Positions 1-7,586 of a DNA stretch of 64,000 nt are shown piece by piece; the stretch's first letter is position 1; each line of letters begins with the position of its first letter. The position numbers and the translations under genes are program-made. The DNA is from CAWGET01 sp963821715 (GTDB lineage: Bacteria > Bacteroidota > Ignavibacteria > Ignavibacteriales > Melioribacteraceae): contig CAWGET010000004.1 of NCBI GenBank assembly GCA_963821715.1, positions 1 through 64,000 of the forward strand. Direction: 5' to 3'. The notes under the pieces were generated by a model. It had not been told where the DNA came from. It saw only the letters and a program-made list of their open reading frames with translations, and did no database searches.

Positions 1-2
1 TT

Positions 3-578
3 CATAATACATATGCTTACGATACTGCTTCAATGGAGACTAAATTGGAAGATGATTACTTGCTCTCTATGGAAATTGAAGAGGCAATCGCGGAAAAGCG
101 TGATGAACTGAAATCCTCAGGCAGCGTTACAATTACCGGCCGAAGGAAGAAGCTGAGCGGGTTTGAAAAGACTAAGACCCGGAACGAAATCAAGAATCTG
201 GAAAAGACTCGAGCCGAGGTTAAGACCGAAATTTCACAACTTGAAAGAAGTCTTTCATCTGCCTACCGAAAAGACAACAAGAGGCTGGACCGGTCCAGGG
301 TTAGAAAAAGAGCCAAGAGCGAGGGCTATCATCAGCGTTATGGGGAGGACATTGAAAAAGCTATGCGGAAATACTTGGGCAAGTTTTCTTCGGAGGATCG
401 ATCAAGTCTGAAGAATAAGGTAGCAGAGGCTGATGCGAACCAAGGTAATGCAGCGATGATGAAGTCGCTGCTCAAAGCGCCGCGGAATCTACATACAAGG
501 ATCGTTATCAATGCTGAGGCCAGAGAAAGATATCTGAATTATTTCCGACAGATACTCCTCAGTGAAAATGAGGAATAG
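3..578 (+). CDS. C-terminal part of a charged coiled-coil protein, cut by the left edge
   Basis: The frame is open back to the window edge: ten in-frame codons precede the first ATG at 33, and no ribosome-binding site sits before that ATG. This is therefore most likely the end of a longer protein. Counting from the ATG, residues 45-78 are Lys/Glu-rich with heptad-like spacing, suggesting a coiled coil. A strongly basic block (about residues 83-98) and a helical tail follow. I recognise no family. Its position just upstream of an excisionase-integrase pair suggests it belongs to the same element, where basic coiled-coil proteins are often DNA-binding, mobilisation or replication proteins, but nothing here proves that. 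Its GC-richer codons differ from the AT-rich genes at 2071-3312. Confidence 0.55.
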   Translation, partial: HNTYAYDTASMETKLEDDYLLSMEIEEAIAEKRDELKSSGSVTITGRRKKLSGFEKTKTRNEIKNLEKTRAEVKTEISQLERSLSSAYRKDNKRLDRSRVRKRAKSEGYHQRYGEDIEKAMRKYLGKFSSEDRSSLKNKVAEADANQGNAAMMKSLLKAPRNLHTRIVINAEARERYLNYFRQILLSENEE

Positions 579-657
579 TCTATCATGGGAGATCCGAAAC
601 AAATCTCCACCAGAAAGTGGTGAGAAAGTAAAGAATCAATAAAAAGGTAAAAGAATA

Positions 658-963
658 GTGAAGGAACTTAAGTTAAATACGAGGGCAAAGATCAACTTCG
701 GAAAGGCGGAGAAAACAGAGGAAATAAAGCTTCCTCCTTCCCTTTCCGGGGAGGATCTCTTTTTATACAACTTAAGTATGCTTGATCGACTCGAACCTGA
801 AAAGATTCTTTACTCCATTCAAGAAGCATCCAGGATTCTGAACCTGAGCGATGACTTTGTAGGAGCCAGGGTTCGAAGCGGCGATATTCAAGCGGTAAAG
901 CTTGGAGACCGGCCCATGATCAACAAAATAACCCTGGCGCAAATTATAACGGAAGGAGTGTAA
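658..963 (+). CDS. Excisionase-like helix-turn-helix protein
   Basis: A 101-residue protein starting at GTG; no better ATG lies nearby and the upstream site (AAAGG) is weak. Residues about 50-92 look like the small winged helix of excisionases and MerR-like proteins: a helix beginning at SIQEASRIL, a turn, a second helix around DDFVGARVRSG, then the wing with VKLGDRPMIN. The first 45 residues are charged and unassigned. It ends two bases before the integrase start and its last codons supply the integrase ribosome-binding site, so the two are made together. By family knowledge such proteins bend DNA at the attachment site and bias the integrase towards excision; that role is inferred from the fold and the neighbour. 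Confidence 0.7.
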   Translation: MKELKLNTRAKINFGKAEKTEEIKLPPSLSGEDLFLYNLSMLDRLEPEKILYSIQEASRILNLSDDFVGARVRSGDIQAVKLGDRPMINKITLAQIITEGV

Positions 964-965
964 TT

Positions 966-2051
966 ATGGGAACTATAAAACAATTGCCGAATGGGAAATT
1001 CCAGATTTCGGTTTATGATCATTCAGGTAAAAGAATTCGGATGCGATTTGAAAAGCATAAATATGCAAAGGCTTTTATTGACAGAATAGAAAACGAGAAA
1101 TCTTCTCAGAAGCTTATATCCGTAGGATTGAAGAGGCAAAGTTCTACTGTTGAAAATTCTATAGATGAATTTGGGCAGACTAAGGCGGGACTGAGAAAAA
1201 GATCAATTGATAAATATAACTATGTTCTTGAGCAGTTTAGAATATTCTGCGCAAATGAGAAGATTATCAATATGGAAGATTTCACTCGGGATAATGCGGA
1301 TAAGTTCTGGTCTGCGATAACATCTTCAGGTGTTACTTCCAAGACTGCAAATTTCTATCTAATGACAGTAAAAGCTCTATTTGATTATGAAATTATAAGG
1401 GATCGTTTATTTCGAAATCCTTTCTCACACATTAAAGCACAGAAGGAGAAATCTAAATCTTTGATCGAACGCCAGGAAGACTATTATGATGCCGCAGAGA
1501 TCAAATCATTCTTCAGTGTGACGATGCAAGAAAAGGATAGACATGTATTTCTGACTCTTTTCCTTACAGGATTAAGAATAAGCGAACTGCAGTCCCTAAC
1601 CTGGGAAAGAAGCATAGACTTTGAAAAAAAATTGATCAGAGTCCGGAATTATGAAGATTATGAGGCTAAAACTGAGACTTCGGAAAGAGATATTCCTATG
1701 ACTGATCTACTTTATGAAACTCTCTTAAAGATGAGTGAGAACAAAAAAGAAGGATATGTTTTCACATCAGAGAAAGGCAACATGATCAGCGAGAGAACTC
1801 TTTTAAGCAAATGCAAATCTATTGCAGTCGAAGCCGGGATCAGCAAAACTGCTACCCTTCATAAATGGAGGCATTCTTTCTCAAGCCACGTTCTTAATAC
1901 CGGCATTCAGTATGAAGAAAGACAATATCTGTTGGGACATAAGCCGGAATCAATGACGGATAGGTATACTAAAATAGATCCTACTAGATTACAACATAAA
2001 CTCACAAAATTGGATGCCTTATTTAATAATAAAACTAAATTAGAAAAATAA
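966..2051 (+). CDS. Tyrosine recombinase/integrase
   Basis: A 361-residue integrase of normal length. Residues 1-55 form an arm-binding type N-terminus (opening like AP2/Arm domains), about 60-160 is the SAM-like core-binding domain, and 170-350 is the catalytic domain. All catalytic residues are visible: Arg204 in TGLRISEL, Lys235, His299 and Arg302 in HKWRHS, His325 in LLGH, and nucleophile Tyr334 in RYTKI. The protein should be active. The start is firm, with GGAAGGAG seven bases before the ATG. It would catalyse site-specific integration and excision of the element, with the tRNA-Ser gene about 1.5 kb downstream the likely target. Unusually, two AT-rich genes lie between it and the tRNA. 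Confidence 0.93.
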   Translation: MGTIKQLPNGKFQISVYDHSGKRIRMRFEKHKYAKAFIDRIENEKSSQKLISVGLKRQSSTVENSIDEFGQTKAGLRKRSIDKYNYVLEQFRIFCANEKIINMEDFTRDNADKFWSAITSSGVTSKTANFYLMTVKALFDYEIIRDRLFRNPFSHIKAQKEKSKSLIERQEDYYDAAEIKSFFSVTMQEKDRHVFLTLFLTGLRISELQSLTWERSIDFEKKLIRVRNYEDYEAKTETSERDIPMTDLLYETLLKMSENKKEGYVFTSEKGNMISERTLLSKCKSIAVEAGISKTATLHKWRHSFSSHVLNTGIQYEERQYLLGHKPESMTDRYTKIDPTRLQHKLTKLDALFNNKTKLEK

Positions 2052-2070
2052 AAGACGAAGAAGGTTAAAT

Positions 2071-2490
2071 ATGAAAAATAAAAGTAAAAATAATCCTGAT
2101 ATACCAACAATTTCTCTTTGCCAAGATAGTCCAGGCAAACTTGTTTTCCAAAAGGTAGGAAATAAAGTAGAATTTGCAGAAATTTTAGAATTACCATTTC
2201 AAATAAATAAATCGAATAAAAACCGATTTAGAATTCTCGCTCTGAAATTTACTTGGTGGTTCGAACTATTGACACAAAAACTCAACAACATTAGTAGCGA
2301 TCAATCTAAAACTATCCTACAGTTTGTTTCTCCAAACGAGCTAATATATTCTGTCCTTCTAAACTGTCCATCAATTGAAGAAGCAATAAAGATTCATTCT
2401 ACTATTCTTCCACAAGTAAGAGTATCATTAGATAAAAAACTTAAATCGAGGGCAGTACAACAATATTCAATTTCTAATTTAAGTCCCTAA
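2071..2490 (+). CDS. Hypothetical protein in the element
   Basis: A 139-residue protein I do not recognise. There is no signal peptide or membrane segment. It has a Trp-containing central helix region (about residues 50-66) and a Lys-rich tail. The start has a GAAGG site about eight bases upstream. It lies 19 bases after the integrase stop and is followed by a good terminator, so it may be expressed from the integrase transcript. Its composition is much more AT-rich than the integrase and upstream genes, which suggests it was acquired separately. It could be a regulator or an accessory protein of the element; no evidence favours either. Confidence 0.5.
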   Translation: MKNKSKNNPDIPTISLCQDSPGKLVFQKVGNKVEFAEILELPFQINKSNKNRFRILALKFTWWFELLTQKLNNISSDQSKTILQFVSPNELIYSVLLNCPSIEEAIKIHSTILPQVRVSLDKKLKSRAVQQYSISNLSP

Positions 2491-2529
2491 AAATACCCGT
2501 TACTATCTGTAAAATGCTTATTTATAACT

Positions 2530-2557
2530 AAAGCCATCAAATCAGGATGGCTTTTTT
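2530..2557 (+). terminator. Rho-independent terminator after the integrase cluster
   Basis: A perfect nine-base stem (AAAGCCATC with GATGGCTTT) closes a seven-base loop and runs straight into six T residues. It follows the stop at 2490 by about 40 bases and separates that gene from the transposase-like gene, whose ribosome-binding site begins just downstream. Confidence 0.85.
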
Positions 2558-2574
2558 ATTATATGGAGGATAAA

Positions 2575-3312
2575 ATGAATTTAATAGAATTATCTAATCT
2601 TTTATTGGATGAAGCACGAGCTGAAGAATATTTACGTAGCGTCGGAATCATGAAAACTTTTATTAATTGCGAAAAATGCGGTTCTGAAAAATTAGGCAGA
2701 ATAAGAAGAGAAAAGAACAAATGCTATAACTGTAAGTATGAGTGGAAAGTCCGGAAAGGAAGTATTCTATATAAACTAAAAATCAGTTTTTCTTGTTTTG
2801 CAGGATTAATTAAAATGTTTGAACTAGATATAAACCCATCAGTAGCAGCAACCCAATTATTTCTGAATCAAAATTTAGTTAAAAAGACTTACTCCATATT
2901 CAGAAAAGTAATAATAAAATCTGAAGATATATGTCATACGGAATATGAAAAGAAATTTAATGGAGATTCACTGAATTTATTAATAAATGTTAATAATGGA
3001 AAAATTTATCTATCAATAATAAACGATACGATCTCCCTTGTTGTCAAAGTTAAGCGAACCAGAAACTACAATGGTAGAATTATTTATACAATAAAAAATA
3101 AAGAAAAGTATTTGGATCTGTTTGATAAAAAATCAGAAAAGGAACAAATTGTCTATGAATTTCTTAATTATATAAATGAAAAGCTCTTAAAATACAATAA
3201 ATTGAATGAGAAACATTTATTTCTGTTTCTCAAAGAGCTGGAATTTAGATTTAATTTTCGAAAATCAAACTTACTTTATGACGAAATTGTTTCGAAATTA
3301 GCTAAATTTTAA
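2575..3312 (+). CDS. IS1595/ISXO2-like transposase-derived zinc-ribbon protein, catalytic core apparently lost
   Basis: A 245-residue protein. I place the start at 2575 because the in-frame ATG at 2563 is part of the Shine-Dalgarno GGAGG, which sits five bases before 2575. Cys32, Cys35, Cys50 and Cys53 make a zinc ribbon, followed by the KGSILYKLKIS stretch and a helix-turn-helix (about residues 75-115), the order seen at the N-terminus of IS1595-family transposases. Near the C-terminus HLFLFLKELEFRFNFR (214-229) matches the family's closing motif. In between, the usual first catalytic block (a D-E-x-Y-x-G-G-like motif) is absent and the region is short: family members are usually around 300 residues. 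So it looks like a transposase relic or a domesticated DNA-binding protein. No terminal inverted repeats of an insertion sequence were noticed around it. Confidence 0.6.
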   Translation: MNLIELSNLLLDEARAEEYLRSVGIMKTFINCEKCGSEKLGRIRREKNKCYNCKYEWKVRKGSILYKLKISFSCFAGLIKMFELDINPSVAATQLFLNQNLVKKTYSIFRKVIIKSEDICHTEYEKKFNGDSLNLLINVNNGKIYLSIINDTISLVVKVKRTRNYNGRIIYTIKNKEKYLDLFDKKSEKEQIVYEFLNYINEKLLKYNKLNEKHLFLFLKELEFRFNFRKSNLLYDEIVSKLAKF

Positions 3313-3366
3313 GGGTGGCTGTTTTGGAGGAATTGGCTTAAAAAATTATTTTTCCGAAAACATAGA

Positions 3367-3399
3367 GTGCCCAAAAAATGCCCAAAAAGTGTCCAAGAC
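3367..3399 (+). repeat. Three tandem 11-bp repeats near the tRNA end
   Basis: Three copies in direct tandem: GTGCCCAAAAA, ATGCCCAAAAA and GTGTCCAAGAC. They lie about 100 bases from the 3' end of tRNA-Ser, on the element side. Short direct repeats at this place are typical of arm-type binding sites for tyrosine integrases or excisionases. The repeat is seen directly; the binding role is inferred. Confidence 0.6.
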
Positions 3400-3448
3400 A
3401 CATCAGGGAGGGCAGTTTTGAGCGGTTTCAGCGGTAGTTTTAAAAATC

Positions 3449-3492
3449 AAAAAGCCCGAAAATGGCTTAAAATCGCAATAAACGGGCTTTTT
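3449..3492. terminator. Bidirectional terminator beside tRNA-Ser
   Basis: A perfect ten-base stem (AAAAAGCCCG with CGGGCTTTTT) around a 24-base loop, with T runs on both strands. It starts 11 bases beyond the tRNA 3' end on the minus strand, so it can end the tRNA transcript. Read in the plus direction it would also stop transcripts arriving from the integrated element. Confidence 0.75.
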
Positions 3493-3502
3493 AAATTTGG
3501 AG

Positions 3503-3591
3503 CGGAGAGGGCGGGATTCGAACCCGCGATACCAGTTTCCCAGTATGACGGTTTAGCAAACCGTTGGTTTCAGCCACTCACCCACCTCTCC
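3503..3591 (-). tRNA. tRNA-Ser (anticodon GCT)
   Basis: The 89-base gene folds completely: acceptor stem GGAGAGG with CCTCTCC, a D arm, a five-base anticodon stem (ACGGT/ACCGT) with loop TTGCTAA giving anticodon GCT at 3555-3557, a long variable arm as expected for a class II tRNA, and the T arm GCGGG-TTCGAAT-CCCGC. The discriminator base is G. The CCA end is not encoded. It reads the serine codons AGC and AGT. It stands alone with its own terminator, and its 3' end faces the integrase region, making it the likely attachment site. Confidence 0.97.
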
Positions 3592-3670
3592 ATAGCTGAA
3601 TTTTTCAAGTATTAAATATATAAATTATTTAACAGAGTTAAAACGATTTTTCAAAATTTCATAAAAATTT

Positions 3671-4846
3671 TTAATTCACTCCTGCTTTTATACTGATCGG
3701 AATTGTAATTACAGACACCGATTCTACAGGTTTATCATTCTTCATTGCAGGAATAAATTTTATACTAAGCGTGGCAACTTCAAGCGCCAAATCGATTTTA
3801 TCGTCAATTCCTTTTACTATTTCAGTAAATCTCACTTTCCCTTCTTTATCAACGCGGACTGACATTTTAACGTCACCGGAAATTGACTTTTCCATTACCG
3901 GAAATTGTGCGTTTTCTAAAATAGATTCTACTCCGTTAACCGGTCGTGCGCAGTTCTCTAAGTCGCATTCTACATTACCGAAATTATCCGAAGTCTCATA
4001 CACGAATTCTACAATCGAATCATCTTCTTTATTATCTTCCAATTCAACATATTCAACTTTTTCTTTTTCCGTAGACTTCACAATTTTTACAGGAGAATCT
4101 TTTGCATCATCTAATTTAAATTCTACTTTTAAATTTATACCTGATTTTACTTCTTTGCCTTTTTCCTTGCCGGGAATAAATTTAGTTTTCTGTACAGCTT
4201 CCGCCGCAGCTTCATCACAGCCTAATCCTATTCCTTTTATAATTGTTATCTTTTCCACATTTCCGTTTTTATCGACCGTAGCTATTAACTCCACGGTTCC
4301 TTCCAATCCGTAAAGTTTTGCGTGTTCAGGATATACTAATTTTTCCTGAATTGCCGACATTCCTCCAATCGGAATTGGGCAAACTTCAACGTCGCAGAAT
4401 GAACCTCGCAATTTCTTGGAATTGACAAATTGCCTGTTCCCTGCATTGTATATTTCAGGCGGTGCTGTATAATATGGATCGAACGCTATATCCTGCTTTT
4501 TTATCAGCTTTCCGTTTTTATAAACACGTATTGATTCTATTCCTCCGTTGCTGTGATATAATCTATAAGTCCCGTCGCGCACGCCGTCAACAACATAAAA
4601 TTCTTCCTGCAAAAGACCGGATTCGTAATAATTTCTTACCCATCCGTTTAATTTTCCGTCGCTATAAGTTTTTTCCGATTTCAGCATTCCGTTTTCATAA
4701 TACCAATAGCTTGTGCCGTTGTAAATATCCCCGGCGTAAGAAACTTCGGAGCGAAGATTTTTATTCGAATAATAACTTTTTATTACTCCGCTTTGCGCGG
4801 AGAGAATTATATTAAATAAAAATATAATTAATAATGATTTTTTCAT
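3671..4846 (-). CDS. Exported MORN-repeat protein with two TonB C-terminal-like domains
   Basis: A 391-residue protein with a signal peptide (residues 1-18, ending SAQ). Residues about 20-120 hold four or five MORN-like repeats of the bacterial YwqK type (YYENGMLKSEKTYSDGKLNG and similar). Two TonB-C-like domains follow, about 150-245 and 290-390. Each opens with a matching Cys-containing lead (CDVEVCPIPIGG and CDLENCARPVNG) and carries the VDKNGNV/VDKEGKV hairpin and a KFIPG/KFIPA strand. By family knowledge TonB-C modules contact outer-membrane receptors or peptidoglycan, but in periplasmic proteins lacking the TonB anchor their role is often unknown. It lies alone, followed by the tRNA. 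The true function is open. Confidence 0.75.
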   Translation of the reverse strand: MKKSLLIIFLFNIILSAQSGVIKSYYSNKNLRSEVSYAGDIYNGTSYWYYENGMLKSEKTYSDGKLNGWVRNYYESGLLQEEFYVVDGVRDGTYRLYHSNGGIESIRVYKNGKLIKKQDIAFDPYYTAPPEIYNAGNRQFVNSKKLRGSFCDVEVCPIPIGGMSAIQEKLVYPEHAKLYGLEGTVELIATVDKNGNVEKITIIKGIGLGCDEAAAEAVQKTKFIPGKEKGKEVKSGINLKVEFKLDDAKDSPVKIVKSTEKEKVEYVELEDNKEDDSIVEFVYETSDNFGNVECDLENCARPVNGVESILENAQFPVMEKSISGDVKMSVRVDKEGKVRFTEIVKGIDDKIDLALEVATLSIKFIPAMKNDKPVESVSVITIPISIKAGVN

Positions 4847-4870
4847 TTTATGATTTTAATATTTTATACT

Positions 4871-5197
4871 TTAATTAGAGACATACTTTAATCCGATTAT
4901 AGAAACTATCAGCGTAAATAAAAAGAAGATCCTCCAAAAGTCAGTAGATTCTTTGAAAAAAATTATTCCTGCAATCACAATTCCGACTGCGCCGATTCCG
5001 GTCCAGACGGCATATGCTGTTCCTACCGGGATAGTCTGCACCGCTTTGTACAATAATATCATACTTATAGAAAGACTTAAGAAAAAGCCGATCATCCAAT
5101 ACATAGATTCTGCGCCGGACGTTTCTTTGGCTTTACCCAAACAAAACGCGAATCCTGTTTCGAAAAAGCCAGCTATGATCAGAATTATCCAGTTCAT
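4871..5197 (-). CDS. gdx: SMR-family guanidinium exporter (Gdx/SugE type)
   Basis: Starting at the ATG at 5197 the protein has 108 residues and four transmembrane helices, the standard SMR size. This start places the essential membrane glutamate at residue 13 (AGFFE), exactly as in E. coli Gdx/SugE, so I prefer it to the TTG at 5206. The signature GTAYAVWTGIGAVG is of the Gdx subtype rather than the EmrE multidrug subtype. Such proteins work as antiparallel dimers exporting guanidinium in exchange for protons. No guanidine riboswitch (ACGR-type hairpins) is visible in the short upstream gap. It is a single gene between htrA and the MORN/TonB gene. Confidence 0.85.
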   Translation of the reverse strand: MNWIILIIAGFFETGFAFCLGKAKETSGAESMYWMIGFFLSLSISMILLYKAVQTIPVGTAYAVWTGIGAVGIVIAGIIFFKESTDFWRIFFLFTLIVSIIGLKYVSN

Positions 5198-5265
5198 TAA
5201 AACCAAAATTTTTAAAAATTAAAGATAACCATTTTGTTTCACAAATTTGGATTTCTTTATGAGGC

Positions 5266-5300
5266 AAAAAAAAAGCGCCCGCTTTAAGGACGCTTTTTTT
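5266..5300 (-). terminator. Rho-independent terminator after htrA
   Basis: A hairpin with stem AAAAAAAGCG/CGCTTTTTTT extended by a CC/GG pair past one mismatch, with a seven-base loop, flanked by A and T runs. On the minus strand it begins 17 bases after the htrA stop and closes the pfkB-mtnA-recO-htrA series. Confidence 0.85.
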
Positions 5301-5316
5301 GCTGAATATATTTCTG

Positions 5317-6831
5317 CTATTCCTCTAATTTTGGAACTTCCAAACCGATGAATCTGCTTGTTCCCTTCTGATCAACTACCTTAACTAAAACAGCTTCGCC
5401 TTCTTTTCCATTAATCAAATCTTCAAAATCTTTTACGGATTTCACTTCTTCTCTATCTACTTCAGTAATAACAATGCCTCTTCTCAATCCCTGATTATAC
5501 GCTTTTTTGTACAATTCAGTATCCTGCACATATACTCCGTTCTTAACACTATATTCTTCAAGTTCTTCTTCGCGCATATTTCTTATTGTCATTCCAAGAT
5601 TGTCAAGTTCAGCTTCGTTTGGTTTGAATTCCGCTTTGTTGTTATTTCCGGATTCGCTTTCATCCGATGCCAGCACCGTTTCGCCGTCACGGGATTTCAG
5701 GTTAATATATCTTTCAATATTTTTGCCGTCTCTGTAAAGAAGCAGTTTTACTTCATCGCCCGCTCTCTTTGTAGCAACATAGCTTTGAAGTTCATTTGTT
5801 TTGTTTACTTCCCTGTCGTCAACCTCCAAAATGATATCGCCCGGTTTAATATCTTTTCCTGCTGCGGCGCCGTCTTCAACAATCGCTTGTATCATAATAC
5901 CCTTCGGTTTCTCCAAACCGACTGCCTTTGCTGTCGCGGCATCCACATCGGAAATATTAACGCCGATGTATCCTCTGTTTACTTTTCCTGTAGATATCAA
6001 ATCTTCGGCAACGCTTCTCGCCATATTTATCGGAATCGCAAAACCATAGCCGATATAACTATTTGTAAAACCGTTAGTAGCGATTGCTGAATTTATTCCG
6101 ATAACGGAACCGGTCAAATCAACTAGCGCACCGCCGGAATTACCGGGGTTAATAGCCGCGTCTGTCTGTATAAAATTTTCAATTCCATAGCCGTCCTTAT
6201 CTCTAATAAGGTTAAGGCTTCTTCCTTTAGCGCTTACAATTCCTGCAGTAACGGTGGAAGTAAATGAAAGCGGATTACCGATGGCCATTACCCATTGACC
6301 TACTTTTAGATTATCGGAATTTCCGAGATAAGCCGCGGGAAGATCTTCGCCGTCAATTTTAATTACTGCAAGATCCGTTAGCGGATCCGTCCCGATAACT
6401 TTTGCGTCGAAATTTCTCTTGTCATTCAAAAATACTTCAACCGAGTTGGAATTTTCCACAACGTGATTATTAGTAAGGATATATCCGTCGTCGGAAATTA
6501 TCACTCCGCTGCCTCCGCCCATTCTTTCCGGCGCTTTATCTTCGTCGTCAAACGGAAAGAAAAATTTAAATCTATCGTGAACTTTATCTTGAACTGTTTT
6601 CGTTACACGAATTTGAACTATGGAGGGAGTTACAGTTTCCGCAACTTTAATAAAAGCGTCGTCGAACGCTAAAATATTTTGATCGATATTTTGAACAGGC
6701 GGTGTTGAGTTGCCGATTTTCAACTCCGCAAAACTTGGTCTTACCCATCCGAAACTTGAGACTAACACAACACCGAAAACTACTCCTATAATAATCAGCG
6801 CAGCTGCCCCTACAATATTTTTCCTTTTCAT
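5317..6831 (-). CDS. degP: Periplasmic serine protease Do (HtrA/DegP type)
   Basis: A 504-residue protein with an N-terminal membrane anchor or signal segment (about 5-27). The trypsin-like domain (about 60-270) has the full triad: His123 in NNHVVE, Asp153 in TDLAVI and Ser232 in GNSGGAL. Two PDZ domains follow (about 285-375 and 410-500), which is the standard Do layout. It would degrade or refold damaged proteins in the envelope. The start is supported by a strong AAGGAGG upstream. It follows recO by 20 bases and ends in a terminator. Whether it is cleaved or stays membrane-anchored is unclear, since no clear signal-peptidase site is seen. Confidence 0.95.
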   Translation of the reverse strand: MKRKNIVGAAALIIIGVVFGVVLVSSFGWVRPSFAELKIGNSTPPVQNIDQNILAFDDAFIKVAETVTPSIVQIRVTKTVQDKVHDRFKFFFPFDDEDKAPERMGGGSGVIISDDGYILTNNHVVENSNSVEVFLNDKRNFDAKVIGTDPLTDLAVIKIDGEDLPAAYLGNSDNLKVGQWVMAIGNPLSFTSTVTAGIVSAKGRSLNLIRDKDGYGIENFIQTDAAINPGNSGGALVDLTGSVIGINSAIATNGFTNSYIGYGFAIPINMARSVAEDLISTGKVNRGYIGVNISDVDAATAKAVGLEKPKGIMIQAIVEDGAAAGKDIKPGDIILEVDDREVNKTNELQSYVATKRAGDEVKLLLYRDGKNIERYINLKSRDGETVLASDESESGNNNKAEFKPNEAELDNLGMTIRNMREEELEEYSVKNGVYVQDTELYKKAYNQGLRRGIVITEVDREEVKSVKDFEDLINGKEGEAVLVKVVDQKGTSRFIGLEVPKLEE

Positions 6832-6851
6832 TACTTAGTGCCTCCTTCTCT

Positions 6852-7586
6852 TCATAAGGATAGAGATTTAATTTTTTTGAACTCCGGTAGATGATATGAT
6901 AAATATTTTTCAAAAAATGAAATCAACTTATCAAGATCCCTTTCACTATAACTATACTGCCTTGATTTGTAACTTAGACAATTAAGCAATTTAAAAAGTT
7001 CCGCCGAAAAATCTATATTCACAAGTCTGTCTTGCGAACACTCTTCGCACATAAAACCATACTCGAAATTGAAAAAAACATACTCCTCTTCCTCAAAATC
7101 TTTTCCGCACCAAACGCAGTTGCTGTACTGAAGTCCGTAGCCAATTTCATTCAAAACAAATAGAAAAAATCTAGCGAAGTTTAATTTCGGGTTTTGTGTT
7201 CCATCATTTATCAGTTCCAAAATTCTAACAAGACCTTTGAATAATTTTGGATGTTCTTCATATTCAATTGTAGTGAATTTTACAATTTCTATTATAGCCG
7301 ATGCATACTTCAGATTTTCGAAATCGTCTTTTAGTTTGCGGAAACTATTTCTCAAGTCAGCTTGACTTATAAACTGAAGGTCCCTGTTTTCCTTTTTATA
7401 AAAAACTAAATCGATGTGATTCAGCGCGTCAACTACTGCTCCAATTTTCGATTTTGGAGATCTCGCCCCTTTAATTATAGCGCTTACTTTACCGTATTTT
7501 TCAGTGAAGAATAATCCAATTTTACTTGAATCGCCGTAATCAATTTTCCCCAGAACAACCGCAGCGGTTTTTAAGATTTCCGCCAT
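6852..7586 (-). CDS. recO: DNA repair protein RecO
   Basis: A 244-residue protein of normal RecO length. The N-terminal OB-fold domain (about 1-80) opens with the typical TAAVVLGKIDYGDSSKI and the KGARSPKSK loop. The helical C-terminal domain carries a zinc site, Cys157/Cys160 and Cys180/Cys183. RecO works with RecF and RecR to load RecA at gaps coated by single-strand binding protein and to anneal strands. Its ATG shares one base with the mtnA stop (TAATG), so translation is probably coupled. Confidence 0.93.
   Translation of the reverse strand: MAEILKTAAVVLGKIDYGDSSKIGLFFTEKYGKVSAIIKGARSPKSKIGAVVDALNHIDLVFYKKENRDLQFISQADLRNSFRKLKDDFENLKYASAIIEIVKFTTIEYEEHPKLFKGLVRILELINDGTQNPKLNFARFFLFVLNEIGYGLQYSNCVWCGKDFEEEEYVFFNFEYGFMCEECSQDRLVNIDFSAELFKLLNCLSYKSRQYSYSERDLDKLISFFEKYLSYHLPEFKKIKSLSL

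Larger units (their letters stand above)
1..3502. mobile_element. Candidate integrated element next to tRNA-Ser (right end only)
   Basis: An excisionase-like gene, a tyrosine integrase gene, an AT-rich orphan and a transposase-like gene lie in one direction and stop at the 3' end of tRNA-Ser(GCT). The 3' ends of tRNA genes are the usual targets of tyrosine integrases. Base composition changes inside the segment: positions 1-960 are clearly richer in G and C than 2071-3312. The left boundary and the second attachment site are outside the window, so neither the core repeat nor the element type (conjugative, mobilisable or phage-derived) can be told. The right limit given is simply the base before the tRNA 3' end; the true core may lie within the tRNA gene. 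Confidence 0.55.

Noticed and set aside
3367..3615. An 82-residue open frame on the plus strand
   Set aside because: It starts in the tandem 11-bp repeats and runs antisense through the whole tRNA-Ser gene; its sequence is the well-known artefact translation of a tRNA region.
4871..5206. A multidrug exporter of EmrE type
   Set aside because: The GTAYAVWTGIGAVG signature and the position of Glu13 match the Gdx/SugE subtype, which carries guanidinium and has a narrow range.
5198..5265. A guanidine riboswitch in front of the SMR gene
   Set aside because: The sequence upstream of the gene is short, AT-rich and shows no paired ACGR-type hairpins; a terminator of the next operon follows.
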